DNA of 64,000 nucleotides, taken from positions 248,001-312,000 of the forward strand of contig CAVYWD010000001.1 of the NCBI GenBank assembly GCA_963772225.1, read 5' to 3'. The position numbers were made by a program, and so were the translations under genes. Shown one piece after another: positions 50,530 through 59,402 of the stretch (position 1 is the first letter of the stretch; each line of letters begins with the position of its first letter). This stretch comes from CAVYWD01 sp963772225. Lineage in GTDB: Bacteria > Myxococcota > Myxococcia > Myxococcales > UBA5297. The notes beneath the pieces were generated by a model. That model was not told where the DNA came from and did no database searches. It worked only from the letters and a program-made list of their open reading frames with translations.

Positions 50530-51786
50530 CTACCAGTTGCTCAGGTCCACCTTGTCGCCGACCATCCGGATGTTCTTGAACGTCTGCTTCAAGAAAAGGA
50601 CGACCGGCACCGCGCCCGCCGCGACGAAGAACGCGAACCGGAAGAGCTCGCCGGCGGTCGCGCTCACGCCCGCGAAGATCCACAAGCTCGCCGCCGCCAG
50701 CACCACCAGGGCCATGGAGATGGGCACGAGGTACTTCCAGCACACGCTCATCATCTGGTCCACGCGGATGCGCGGCATGGTCCAGCCGACCCAGATGACG
50801 CCGAAGGTGACCGCGACGACCTTCGCGAGGAACAAGAGCCCGCCCAGGACCTCCAGGGCGATGCTCGCCTTGAGCTGAGCCTCGGTCACGCCGGGGACCT
50901 GCCAGCCGCCCAGGAACAGGATGCTGGCCAGCGAGCCCATGACGAAGTTGTTGCCGAACTCGACCAGGAAGAAGACGCCGAAGCGCATGCCGGAGAACTC
51001 GGTGTTGTAGCCGGCGACGAGCTCGCTCTCCGCCTCGGGCAGGTCGAAGGGCACGCGGTTGCCCTCGGCCAGGAGCGAGGTCATGAAGATGAAGAAGGCG
51101 ACGAAGGCCATGGGGCTCGCGAACAGCGTCCAGTTCCAGGGCCAGCCACCGACCTCGAGGAACGAGCCGCCCGCCACCCCGCCCTGCGCGCGGATGAGGC
51201 CCTGCGTCGAGAGCGAGCCGGACATGAGGACGGGGACGAGCAGTGAGAGCCCCGCGGGGATCTCGTAGGAGACGATCTGAGCCGCGCTGCGGATGCCTCC
51301 GAACAGGGCCCACTTGGAGTTGGCCGCCCAGGAGCCCATCAGCATTCCGACCACGACGAGCGCGGTCACCGCGACCACGTAGAAGATGCCGATGCTCATG
51401 TCCGCGACGACGATGTGCGGCGAGAGCGGGATGACCACGAAGGTGAGCAGGAACCCGGCGAAGACGAAGTAGGCCGACATCCGGAACAGGACGTGGTCGG
51501 CGTCCCGGGGGATCAGGTCCTCCTTGGTCAGCAACTTCACCGCGTCCGCCACCCACTGCAGGAAGCCCAAGGGCCCGACGCGATTGCAACCGACGCGGCT
51601 CTGGATGCGGCCCGCGATGCGCCGGAAGAGCCAGGTCACGATGCCGGCGTAGGTCATCGCCAGGCCGCCGACGACGAGCGCCGCCACCGCCATGGCCGCG
51701 ACGTGGATGAAGGGCGTCGCGGGCCAGGTGTGGGCGTCGTGGCCGAGGAGCTTGCCGATGAGGGTCTCGTTGACGAAGTTTTCCAT
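50530..51786 (-). CDS. nuoH: NADH-quinone oxidoreductase subunit H
   Basis: 418 residues, eight to nine membrane helices, with RRIAGRIQSRVGCNRVGPLGFLQWVADAVKLLTKEDLIP, the quinone-entry loop FDLPEAESELVAGYNTEFSGMRFG and MPRIRVDQMM near the end. It forms the heel of the membrane arm and part of the quinone site. It begins 15 bp after nuoD; no nuoE, F or G genes lie between D and H. Confidence 0.97.
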   Translation of the reverse strand: MENFVNETLIGKLLGHDAHTWPATPFIHVAAMAVAALVVGGLAMTYAGIVTWLFRRIAGRIQSRVGCNRVGPLGFLQWVADAVKLLTKEDLIPRDADHVLFRMSAYFVFAGFLLTFVVIPLSPHIVVADMSIGIFYVVAVTALVVVGMLMGSWAANSKWALFGGIRSAAQIVSYEIPAGLSLLVPVLMSGSLSTQGLIRAQGGVAGGSFLEVGGWPWNWTLFASPMAFVAFFIFMTSLLAEGNRVPFDLPEAESELVAGYNTEFSGMRFGVFFLVEFGNNFVMGSLASILFLGGWQVPGVTEAQLKASIALEVLGGLLFLAKVVAVTFGVIWVGWTMPRIRVDQMMSVCWKYLVPISMALVVLAAASLWIFAGVSATAGELFRFAFFVAAGAVPVVLFLKQTFKNIRMVGDKVDLSNW

Positions 51787-51801
51787 GCCCGTCCCCTGGA
51801 C

Positions 51802-52953
51802 CTAGCGGTCGATCTCCGGTGCCACGACGTCCAGCGAGGCGATGAGCGCCACCAGGTCCGCGATCATCAGACCCTCGCTCTTGGGCTCGATGATTCCCAT
51901 GGCCATAAAGGACCCCGTGCGGATGCGGACCCGGTAGGCCTTCTCGGTGCCGTCGGAGACGACGTAGTAGGCCATGTCGCCACGCGCCGACTCCACCCGC
52001 GCCATGGCCTCGCCCGGCTCCGGCTTCAGGCGCCGCGGCAGCTTGGCGAGGACCTCGCCCTCGGGAACCTTCGCCAGGGCCTGGCGCAGGAGCTTGCAGC
52101 TCTCCTTCATCTCCAACATGCGGCAGTAGTACCGGTCATAGGCGTCGCCCACCGCGCCGCGCCAACCCTTGCCGACGATGACGTCGAACTTGAGCTCGGG
52201 GTAGGCGCCGTAGGGCATGTCGCGCCGCACGTCGAAGTCCACGCCCGAGGCGCGCAGGCTGGGCCCGCACAGCCCGTAGTTGACGGCCTCCTCGCGCCGG
52301 ATGGTGGCCACGTTCGCCAGACGCTTGATGTAGATGGCGTTGAAGCTGATGAGCCGGTCGAACTCGTCGAGGAACGGCTCGAAGTGGTCCAAGAACTTGA
52401 GCAGCCGGTCGCCCCAGCCGTCGGGGAGGTCGAACGCCACGCCGCCGATGCGGTGATAGTTGAAAGTCAGGCGCGCGCCGCAGAGCTGCTCGAGGAGGTC
52501 GTTGATGGACTCTCGCTCGCGGATGCCGTGCACGAACGGCGTAAAGGCCCCCATGTCGCCGGCGTTCGACCCCACTGCGATGAGATGGCTCGCCAGCCGG
52601 CACAGCTCGCCGGCGATGACGCGCAGGAACTTTGCCCGCGCCGGCACCTCGACGCTCAAGAGGCGCTCGACCGCCAGCGCGTAGCCCTCGTTGGCGAACA
52701 TCGCGGCGAGGTAGTCGACGCGGTCGGTGTAAGGCATGAACTGCGGGTACTGAACCGCCTCGCCGATCTTCTCGATGCCCCGGTGCAGGTAGCCGACCTG
52801 CGGCACGCTCCGCTTGAGGACCTCGCCGTCGGTCTGCAGGAGGAAGTTGATGACGCCGTGGGTCGACGGGTGCTGCGGACCCATGTTGAGGAGCATCATG
52901 TCGCTCCTCGCAAGGCGCTCGATGAGGATTTCGCTGTTCAGCGGTCCGCTCAT
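51802..52953 (-). CDS. nuoD: NADH-quinone oxidoreductase subunit D
   Basis: 383 residues with the NuoD / hydrogenase large-subunit fold: MLNMGPQHPSTHG, GYLHRGIEKIGE, PYTDRVDYLA, GARLTFNYHRIGGVAFDLP and LVALIASLDVVAPEIDR at the end. The quinone-binding His and Tyr regions are present. It is a separate gene, not fused to nuoC. It starts 51 bp after nuoC ends. Confidence 0.97.
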   Translation of the reverse strand: MSGPLNSEILIERLARSDMMLLNMGPQHPSTHGVINFLLQTDGEVLKRSVPQVGYLHRGIEKIGEAVQYPQFMPYTDRVDYLAAMFANEGYALAVERLLSVEVPARAKFLRVIAGELCRLASHLIAVGSNAGDMGAFTPFVHGIRERESINDLLEQLCGARLTFNYHRIGGVAFDLPDGWGDRLLKFLDHFEPFLDEFDRLISFNAIYIKRLANVATIRREEAVNYGLCGPSLRASGVDFDVRRDMPYGAYPELKFDVIVGKGWRGAVGDAYDRYYCRMLEMKESCKLLRQALAKVPEGEVLAKLPRRLKPEPGEAMARVESARGDMAYYVVSDGTEKAYRVRIRTGSFMAMGIIEPKSEGLMIADLVALIASLDVVAPEIDR

Positions 52954-53004
52954 GTCTTCCTCTCGCCCGTCCTCAATCGTCGTCGCGAAATCTGCCGCGC
53001 CGCC

Positions 53005-53739
53005 TCACGAAGGCTTCGGCACCTTGGACTCACCGGCGGGATCCGCGCCGGACTTCGGTGCCGAGCTCGCGCCCGCGACCTCCGATGGGGACGACCCGCC
53101 CGCGGGCGCCGCGGCCGCCGCCGACGCAAGCGCTTGAGCCGCGGGGCTGGGCGACGCAGCAGCGGCCGGCTTGTGCTCGGGGGCCGGGGCCGCCGGCTTC
53201 GGAGCCGCCGCTCGCGCCGCCTTGTCCTGCTCGAGCAGGCGGTCGACCACGCTCTGCCGCTCGTTGCCGATGCCGTGGTAGCCGCCGAACTCCTTCCAGT
53301 CCTTGCGCAGTGGGTGCCCCTGCCAATCGTCCGGCAACAGGATCCGCCGGAGGTCGGGGTGGCCCTCGAACTCGACGCCGAGGAGGTCGTAGACCTCCCG
53401 CTCGAGCCAGTTCGCCGCGTGCCAAACCCCGTCGACCGTGGGCGCCTTGGGGCTGGCGCGGTCGCACTCCACCTTGAGCTTGAAAGTGTGCTTCAGCGAC
53501 AGCGACTGGAGGTGATAGACGACCCGAATGAGATTTTCCTTTGGGTAATCCACACCGGCTGCGTCGACGAGGTAGTCGAAGGCCAGCTCGGGGTCGTCGC
53601 GCAGAAAGCGGCTCACCTCCACCAGCTTTTCGCCCTTGACCACGACGAAGGGATCCTTCGCGGCGACCGTGGGCCCCACCGCGTCGGCGAAGCGCGCGGC
53701 GAGCTTCTCCCGAATTTGCTCGAACGAAAGCGCGGGCAT
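53005..53739 (-). CDS. nuoC: NADH-quinone oxidoreductase subunit C with Ala/Pro-rich tail
   Basis: 244 residues. The first ~170 match NuoC (DDPELAFDYLVDAAGVDYP; NWLEREVYDLLGVEFEGHPDLRRILLPDDWQGHPLRKD). The last ~75 are an unusual low-complexity tail rich in Ala, Pro and Ser. ATG 53739 is used; 24 extra upstream residues in frame overlap nuoB. Its role is in the peripheral arm, contacting NuoD. The tail is not part of the known fold and may be disordered. Confidence 0.95.
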   Translation of the reverse strand: MPALSFEQIREKLAARFADAVGPTVAAKDPFVVVKGEKLVEVSRFLRDDPELAFDYLVDAAGVDYPKENLIRVVYHLQSLSLKHTFKLKVECDRASPKAPTVDGVWHAANWLEREVYDLLGVEFEGHPDLRRILLPDDWQGHPLRKDWKEFGGYHGIGNERQSVVDRLLEQDKAARAAAPKPAAPAPEHKPAAAASPSPAAQALASAAAAAPAGGSSPSEVAGASSAPKSGADPAGESKVPKPS

Positions 53740-53756
53740 CGGTTGGTTCTCTCGCT

Positions 53757-54299
53757 TTAGGAGGGCTCGACGGCTGCCTTGGCTGGAGCCGGGCGCATCT
53801 TGTCCTTCCACCGCTCCCGCATCATGAGGTCTTGCACGCGCATGAAGCCCTCGGCCAGGGCCTCGGGGCGCGGCGGGCAGCCGGGAATGTAGACGTCGAC
53901 CGGGATGATCTTGTCGACGCCCTTGACCACCGAGTACGAGAGCTGGAAAAGGCCGCCGCAGTTGGCGCAGGAGCCCATGGAGATGACGTACTTGGGGTCG
54001 GCCATCTGCTGGTAAAGCAGCTTGGCGCGCTCGGCCATCTTATAGGTGAGCGTGCCGGCGACGAGCATCAAGTCAGACTGCCGGGGGCTCGCCCGAAAGA
54101 CGAAGCCGAATCGGTCGAGGTCGGTGCGGGGGCCGCCCGCCTGCATCATTTCGATGCCGCAGCACGCCAAAGCAAACAAGAGGTAGAAGATGGAGCTCTT
54201 GCGCCCGAGATTGATGAGGAAGTCCAGGTTCGAGGTGTTCAGTGTGGCGATGGCCGCGTTCACCCCGGGGTCGTGGCCGTAACCTTTGGTGTCTGCCAT
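53757..54299 (-). CDS. nuoB: NADH-quinone oxidoreductase subunit B (first copy)
   Basis: 180 residues with the N2-cluster ligands: ALACCGIEMM, MGSCANCGG and YIPGCPPRPE. It passes electrons from the Fe-S chain to quinone next to NuoD. ATG 54299 is chosen. A second nuoB is encoded on the other strand at 55509, with different motif details. Confidence 0.96.
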   Translation of the reverse strand: MADTKGYGHDPGVNAAIATLNTSNLDFLINLGRKSSIFYLLFALACCGIEMMQAGGPRTDLDRFGFVFRASPRQSDLMLVAGTLTYKMAERAKLLYQQMADPKYVISMGSCANCGGLFQLSYSVVKGVDKIIPVDVYIPGCPPRPEALAEGFMRVQDLMMRERWKDKMRPAPAKAAVEPS

Positions 54300-54316
54300 T
54301 GTCGCTGTCGTCTCGC

Positions 54317-54739
54317 TCACGAGTCCGAATGGGAGCCGCCGGCGCCGTCTGAAGATTCGGCGAGCTTGCGGATCCAGTTGAAATCGCCGCGCGCCCAAAC
54401 CCAGGCGAGCCCAACTGCCAAGATCAATAGAAAGGCGAGGATTTCGCCAAACGCCAAGCCGCCCGCCCCCTGGGCGACGTAGCGCTTGTACACCAGCGCC
54501 ACCGGCAGCATCAGGGCGATCTCCACTTCGAAGATGACGAAGATGAGCGCCACAACGTAAAAGCGCGGATTGAAGTTGAACCACGCTGGGCCGATGGGCT
54601 TCTCACCGCACTCGTAGATGTCGGACTTCTCGGGCGTTGGATTCTTCGGCCGCAAGAGCGAGCCGAGCCCCAGCAAGCCCAAGATAAAGACCACCGAGAC
54701 CAACCCGAAGACGAGGACGGTTGCGAAATCGTAGGCCAA
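54317..54739 (-). CDS. nuoA: NADH-quinone oxidoreductase subunit A (first copy)
   Basis: 140 residues with three membrane helices and YECGEKPIGPAWFNFNPRFYVVALIFVIFEVEIALMLP. The second helix carries FEVE where the typical family has FDxE. The start is taken as TTG 54739 with AGG nine bases upstream; GTG 54760 is an alternative. It is the first gene of the minus-strand nuo operon. The C-terminus is longer than that of the second copy (nuoA2). Confidence 0.92.
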   Translation of the reverse strand: MAYDFATVLVFGLVSVVFILGLLGLGSLLRPKNPTPEKSDIYECGEKPIGPAWFNFNPRFYVVALIFVIFEVEIALMLPVALVYKRYVAQGAGGLAFGEILAFLLILAVGLAWVWARGDFNWIRKLAESSDGAGGSHSDS

Positions 54740-54853
54740 GGGTCGGAACCTCGAGCACACCGATTGACACAGTGCGGCCGGTTGCCTGCAAAGAAAGCCG
54801 AGCGCGGAAGCGACCGCCCCTGGGCACCTCGGCTCGCGCCGAGACGCGGGGCA

Positions 54854-54881
54854 CCATTACAGACGGTGCTTTCGCTGTCAA
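54854..54881 (-). promoter_or_regulatory. Candidate promoter of the main nuo operon
   Basis: Minus strand: consensus TTGACA (54881-54876), a 16-bp spacer and TAATGG (54859-54854) preceded by TG. It lies in the 331-bp space (54761-55091) between the divergent nuoA copies, ~115 bp before the nuoA start. The rest of that space holds no gene. Confidence 0.4.
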
Positions 54882-54996
54882 GAGTCGTTCCAGGGGCATG
54901 GCGCCCGCCGGGCTCTCGCCTCTGCGCCAGCCCCTGCCGACGCCAACCATCGAATTTCCAAGCAGTAAACGAGCGAGGGCACCCGGCAGATTCCCG

Positions 54997-55026
54997 TTGA
55001 CACGGCGGGGACGGCGTCTCTATCCT
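54997..55026 (+). promoter_or_regulatory. Candidate promoter of the second nuoA-nuoB pair
   Basis: TTGACA (54997-55002), an 18-bp spacer and TATCCT (55021-55026). The predicted start is near 55033, giving a ~59-base leader before GTG 55092. The -35 is full consensus. Confidence 0.55.
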
Positions 55027-55091
55027 GCGCCCCTTCGTGCAACAGGCGGCGGCCGCAGCCGACTCGCCGAGAAAGCAAACGGGAGCCCGCT

Positions 55092-55460
55092 GTGGACGAT
55101 TATCTGAGCCAGTATCTTCCCCTGGTCGTGATGTTCGTGGTCGCTGGCGGCTTCGCCGGCGTCATGCTCTTTCTGGCGGCGGTGCTGGGCCCCAAGAAGC
55201 TGAGCGCCATCAAGGCCGCCACGTTCGAGTGCGGCAGCGACCCCGTCGGCGACGCGCGCCAGCGGTTCGCCATCAAATTCTACGTGGTCGCCATTCTCTT
55301 CATCGTCTTCGACCTGGAGACCGTGTTCCTCTACCCGTGGGCGGTGCAGTTCAAGGCGCTCGGTTGGTTCGGGTTCGTGGAGATGGCGGTCTTCGCGGCC
55401 ACGTTGGTCGTCGGCCTCATCTACGTTTGGAAAAAGGGCGCTCTCGACTGGGAGCACTAA
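55092..55460 (+). CDS. nuoA: NADH-quinone oxidoreductase subunit A (second copy)
   Basis: 122 residues starting at GTG 55092 with GGGAG six bases upstream. Three membrane helices and the canonical FECGSDPVGDARQRFAIKFYVVAILFIVFDLETVFLYPWAV are present. The FDLETVFLYPWA motif is closer to typical NuoA than the first copy is. It is followed by a second nuoB and no further nuo genes. Possible roles are an alternative complex I or interchangeable subunits. Confidence 0.96.
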   Translation: MDDYLSQYLPLVVMFVVAGGFAGVMLFLAAVLGPKKLSAIKAATFECGSDPVGDARQRFAIKFYVVAILFIVFDLETVFLYPWAVQFKALGWFGFVEMAVFAATLVVGLIYVWKKGALDWEH

Positions 55461-55508
55461 GCCGCTTTCGCGGGCCCTCGCCGGGCTTACTTTGGAGATT
55501 CGAATTCG

Positions 55509-56081
55509 ATGAACGATACCGAGCTGGCAGGGGGAGTGACGACGCGCCGCGAAGAGGCGATGGGCTTTTTGGAAGGCATGGTCTCCAAGAGCCTGGGCTG
55601 GGCGCGCAAGTTTTCGCTCTTCACCTACCCGTTCTCCACGGCCTGCTGCGCCATGGAGTACATGAGCGTCGCGGCCGGACGCTACGACATCGCGCGCTTC
55701 GGCGCCGAATTCCCGCGCTTCTCCCCGCGGCAGGCGGACCTTCTCCTGGTCGTCGGCACCATTAATCAAAAGCAGGCCCCCATCCTCAAGCGCATCTACG
55801 AGCAGATGTGCGAGCCGAAGTGGGTGGTCGCGTTCGGAGTCTGCGCTAGCTCCGGCGGGTTCTACGACAATTACGCGGTGCTCCAAGGCATCGACCGAAT
55901 CATCCCGGTCGACGTCTACGTCCCCGGGTGTCCTCCGCGTCCCGAGCAGGTGCTCGACGGCCTCATCCTCCTTCAACAGAAGATCCAGGCCCAGCCCCAT
56001 CGCCTGATCGAGCGCGAGCAGAAACAGGCGTCCCTCGACAGCGCGCGGCCGGGTCAGGCCGACCTCCTGGCGCATCCGTAG
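55509..56081 (+). CDS. nuoB: NADH-quinone oxidoreductase subunit B (second copy)
   Basis: 190 residues with STACCAMEYM, FGVCASSGGFYDNYAVLQGID and YVPGCPPRPEQVLDGL, so all four N2 ligands are present. It is preceded by TTTGGAG. It is closer to typical respiratory NuoB than the minus-strand copy. It follows the second nuoA by 48 bp, and the pair has its own promoter. The C-terminal ~35 residues after LLQQKI are extra and charged. Confidence 0.96.
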   Translation: MNDTELAGGVTTRREEAMGFLEGMVSKSLGWARKFSLFTYPFSTACCAMEYMSVAAGRYDIARFGAEFPRFSPRQADLLLVVGTINQKQAPILKRIYEQMCEPKWVVAFGVCASSGGFYDNYAVLQGIDRIIPVDVYVPGCPPRPEQVLDGLILLQQKIQAQPHRLIEREQKQASLDSARPGQADLLAHP

Positions 56082-56112
56082 TTTCCGTCGTCGGGAGCTT
56101 CCGCCAATCACG

Positions 56113-56131
56113 GCACGCCGCGTGCTTTCTT
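56113..56131 (+). terminator. Weak intrinsic terminator after the second nuoB
   Basis: GCACG and CGTGC form a 5-bp stem with a 3-nt loop, followed by TTTCTT. It is 31 bp after the nuoB stop and just before the metalloprotease start. Confidence 0.4.
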
Positions 56132-56141
56132 CTGCGGCACT

Positions 56142-57065
56142 GTGCGCGATTCATCACTGGGACATCCATCGGGCGCGTTCGGAGCGCTCGTTGGGGTCGC
56201 GCTGGCCCTCCTCGCTGCGCCTTCCACGAGCCGCGCGTTCACGCGTGAGTTCGCGTCGGGTACTGACGGCCCGTGCCTATTCTGGAACGCGCGGCAGCTC
56301 GCGTTCGCGACCAATGACAAGGGCAGCCACGACGCCGGCGGCGGCGCCTTCGCGGCGGTGAGCGCCAGCTTCGCGGCGTGGACCGCGACGGGCTGCTCGG
56401 ACATCCAGTTCCAGGACCGGGGCCGCACGACGAGCATGGAGGTCGGCTACTCGGCGCAGGAGCCGGACCGACCCACTCTGGTGGTCTGGAGAGAGACCCT
56501 CTGCAGCAGCGTGGCCAAGGCATCTGACCCATGTTGGAAGTCGGGCAGCTGCGCGAATACCTATGGCTGCTGGGACCACGACCCCGGCATGATCGCCCTG
56601 ACGACCACGACCTTCAACCACGCCACCGGCGAGGTCGTCCACGCCGACATCGAGCTGAACGGCGCGTCCTTCGTCTTCACCGCCATCGACTCGCCGCCCT
56701 GCGACAAGGAGGAACCCGTCTCCCGCCCGTCCTCTTGCGTCGCGGTGGACGTGCAAAACACGCTGACGCACGAGGTGGGTCACCTCTTGGGCTTGGACCA
56801 TTCGCTCGACACCGACGCAACGATGTTCCACACGGCTGATCTCGGCGAGACCCAGAAGCGGGACATCGACCCGGACGACGCCGCCGGCCTCTGCTTCATC
56901 TACCCCAAGAGCTTGGCCACCTCGACGTGTCTCTCACCGGTCGCGCCGACGCCAAAGCTCGCCGCAGGCGGCTGTCAGTCCGCGAGCTCCGGGGACGCCC
57001 CTGCGCTGATCCCGGGTCTGCTCGTCTGGCTCCGCCGACGCGGAAGATCGGCCCGTCCGCGTTGA
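56142..57065 (+). CDS. Secreted matrixin-like metalloprotease with MYXO-CTERM-like tail
   Basis: 307 residues starting at GTG 56142: a signal peptide (~12-32; LVGVALALLAAPSTSRA), then a matrixin-type domain with the metzincin zinc site HEVGHLLGLDHS (~210-221) and a Met-turn-like ATMFH just after. Many paired cysteines (CWKSGSCANTYGCWD; PPCDKEE) indicate an exported, disulfide-bonded enzyme. The C-terminus (GGCQSASSGDAPALI, a short hydrophobic run, then RRRGRSARPR) resembles a MYXO-CTERM surface-sorting tail: Cys, hydrophobic, Arg cluster. It probably cleaves extracellular protein at the cell surface. No ribosome site is evident at the GTG. Confidence 0.85.
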   Translation: MRDSSLGHPSGAFGALVGVALALLAAPSTSRAFTREFASGTDGPCLFWNARQLAFATNDKGSHDAGGGAFAAVSASFAAWTATGCSDIQFQDRGRTTSMEVGYSAQEPDRPTLVVWRETLCSSVAKASDPCWKSGSCANTYGCWDHDPGMIALTTTTFNHATGEVVHADIELNGASFVFTAIDSPPCDKEEPVSRPSSCVAVDVQNTLTHEVGHLLGLDHSLDTDATMFHTADLGETQKRDIDPDDAAGLCFIYPKSLATSTCLSPVAPTPKLAAGGCQSASSGDAPALIPGLLVWLRRRGRSARPR

Positions 57066-57576
57066 GCGGCGGCACGTCAGGTCCCTGACAATCTTCCTAC
57101 GAAATGATCGCGCCTCGCCCAGCGACGGCGCGGCAAGGCGCTCGGCCGCTTTTGAATATGCCCGCTTTGCGCCCGGTTTGGCCCGTGCCGCACTGCCAGT
57201 GCGTCCCCATCCGCCGGCCTGTCAAACTTCCGCCTCTCGACGAGGGTCAGAAAATACCGCTCAGGTATTCGCTAACACCACCTCCACGCGTCTTCGTCCA
57301 ATTCTCGAGATGAGCTCGCGGCAGCGCACAGCCTGAACTTGCCTGCTGTTTTCGGGATGTCGTCGCTCGCTTCGAAAAAGGCTTGGCCGCCAGAAAGCGC
57401 GGGGCGTGCGGCTTGCACAGGCCCCCCGCGTCCGGCGGACGCCCACCCGCCGAGCCGTTGATTGACGGGAGGTACGCGGGCGAGCGCGTCCATTAGGCGC
57501 GCCAACAGTCGTGCCGATGAACAAACCAGTCACCGCCGCGGCCGAGCCACGGCTAACAACGTTGGAGGTACACCGC
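57066..57576. other. Intergenic gap before the RTX genes
   Basis: 511 bp that look less GC-rich in places. A small perfect inverted repeat AATACC/GGTATT (57253-57258 with 57264-57269) is the only clear structure. Short frames here lack ribosome sites and protein-like composition. No tRNA or known riboswitch was recognised, and no good promoter could be paired. Confidence 0.4.
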
Positions 57577-59379
57577 ATGTTGCTCAATCCGCGAACCATT
57601 CGCCCGGCATGGGTGAATGTACTGGGAGCGCTGGTCGCGCTCGGCCTCTCCGCCTGCTCTAGTAATTCAACCACTCCGACCGACTCGACAGCCTCCGAAT
57701 ACCCCGGAATCGACGAGTTGGACCGCCCCCTGAAGCAGCTCGCCAACGCCGGCTGCACCATCGCCAGCAAGGTCCTCACCATCAACGTCGCTGCGAACGA
57801 GACCGCGCTCATCGGCAAGGCGAGCGGAACGGGCATCAACGTCAACGGAGTCGCCTGCGGAACCGCGACCACTGCGAACGTCACGAAGATCGTCGTCGCC
57901 GCCACCGCGCCCGCCACGGTCATCCTCGACTACTCGAACGGAACCTTCATGACCGGCTCGGCCACGGCGGTCGGTTTCGACATCGCGTTCACCGGCTCCA
58001 GCAACAGCAACCTGAAAGTGCGCGGCAGCTCGGCCGCCGACTCATACTACGTGGGCGGGACCAACGTCGCCGCCAAGCTGGCCGTCAACGCCGACACCAA
58101 CGCCGACGTCCAAGCAGTCGCCACCGGCGGCGGCACCATCGCGGTCGTGCTCAGCGGCGGCCCCGGCAACGACACCCTCTCCGGCGCTGGCGGCTTCGGC
58201 ACCGGCACCGCGTACACCGGCGACCTCTGGCTCTGGGGCGGCGCGGGCAATGACACCCTCACCGGCGGCGCGGGCAACGACAAGCTCGTCGGCGGCGACG
58301 GCGACGACGTCCTCGCAGGCGGCGTCGGCAATGACACGATGTGGGGCGAGGCGGGCAGCGACACGTTCAAGGGCGAGGCCGGCACGGGCACCGGCAGCGA
58401 CTATTACTTCGGCGGATCGGACACCGGCACCGACGTGATGGACTACAGCCTGCGGGTGAACGCCCTGAAGGTCGTCATGGACGCCACCTGGACCGGCGAC
58501 TACGTCACCGGCTCGGCGACCGGCACGCTCTCGGGCGAGACCAACGGCACCAGCACCGAGGGTGATTTGGTCGGCGCGGACATCGAGAACTTCATCGGCG
58601 GCAGCGGCAACGACACCATCACCGGCAACGCCATGAACAACCGCCTGGAAGGCCGCGGCGGCAGTGATACCTTCATCGAGACCGCCGACACCAGCACCGA
58701 CGTCTTCGTCGGCGCGGGCGGCACCGCGGCGGACGCGGACTTTGGCGACACGGTGGACTACAGCGCCCGGACCAACAACCTCGTCCTGCGAATCAGCGGC
58801 ACGGCGGTGTCGGGCGAGCCGGGTGAGAACGACACCATCAGCGCCGACATCGAGAACCTGGTCGGCGGCCAGGGCAACGACACGCTGTGGGGCAGCACGG
58901 CCAACAACACCCTCAACGGCGGCCCGGGCAACGACATCATCCACGGCGGCGCGGGCGACGACGTCCTCATCGGCGGCGATGGCGACGACACCCTCTACGG
59001 TGAGGACGGCGACGACGTCTTCCTGGCCACCGGCACCGGCACCGACGACGGCAACGACGTCATCTTCTGCGGCAACGGCATCGACACCCTCGACTACAGC
59101 TCCCGCACGGTGGGCGTGACCGTCAGCCTGACCCAGGGCGGCTCGTCGACCGGCATCACCGGCGGCAGCGAGAACGACACCATCTCCAACGCCTCCAGCA
59201 CGGCCGACGACTGCGAGAACGCGGTGGGCGGCGTCGGCGGCCACAACACCCTCATCGGCAACAGCCTCGACAACATCCTCGACGCCTACACGTCTGCCAG
59301 CAGCACCATCGACGGCATGGGCGGCACGGATATCTGCATGGACATCGCAGCCTCCGCGACTGTGAACTGCGAGCTGTAG
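57577..59379 (+). CDS. RTX-repeat calcium-binding lipoprotein, copy 1 of 3
   Basis: 600 residues. The start at 57577 is set by GGAGG nine bases upstream and by a lipoprotein signal ending LGLSAC. After the lipid cysteine comes a motif shared by copies 1 and 3 (YPGIDELDRPLKQLANAGC), a beta-rich domain (~55-180), then blocks of RTX nonapeptides (GGAGNDTLTGGAGNDKLVGGDGDDVL and others), interrupted by beta spacers such as VMDYSLRVNALKVVMD. The C-terminus is TDICMDIAASATVNCEL with two cysteines. RTX repeats bind Ca2+ as beta-rolls. Unlike type I secreted RTX proteins it has a lipobox, and no transporter genes are nearby, so an outer-surface anchor is inferred. Confidence 0.9.
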   Translation: MLLNPRTIRPAWVNVLGALVALGLSACSSNSTTPTDSTASEYPGIDELDRPLKQLANAGCTIASKVLTINVAANETALIGKASGTGINVNGVACGTATTANVTKIVVAATAPATVILDYSNGTFMTGSATAVGFDIAFTGSSNSNLKVRGSSAADSYYVGGTNVAAKLAVNADTNADVQAVATGGGTIAVVLSGGPGNDTLSGAGGFGTGTAYTGDLWLWGGAGNDTLTGGAGNDKLVGGDGDDVLAGGVGNDTMWGEAGSDTFKGEAGTGTGSDYYFGGSDTGTDVMDYSLRVNALKVVMDATWTGDYVTGSATGTLSGETNGTSTEGDLVGADIENFIGGSGNDTITGNAMNNRLEGRGGSDTFIETADTSTDVFVGAGGTAADADFGDTVDYSARTNNLVLRISGTAVSGEPGENDTISADIENLVGGQGNDTLWGSTANNTLNGGPGNDIIHGGAGDDVLIGGDGDDTLYGEDGDDVFLATGTGTDDGNDVIFCGNGIDTLDYSSRTVGVTVSLTQGGSSTGITGGSENDTISNASSTADDCENAVGGVGGHNTLIGNSLDNILDAYTSASSTIDGMGGTDICMDIAASATVNCEL

Positions 59380-59402
59380 CGTGAATCGGTAGCCTCACCC
59401 TG

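Noticed and set aside
57253..57269. AATACC/GGTATT stem-loop upstream of the first RTX gene
   Set aside because: Six base pairs only, no T-run, and no riboswitch core sequence could be matched.
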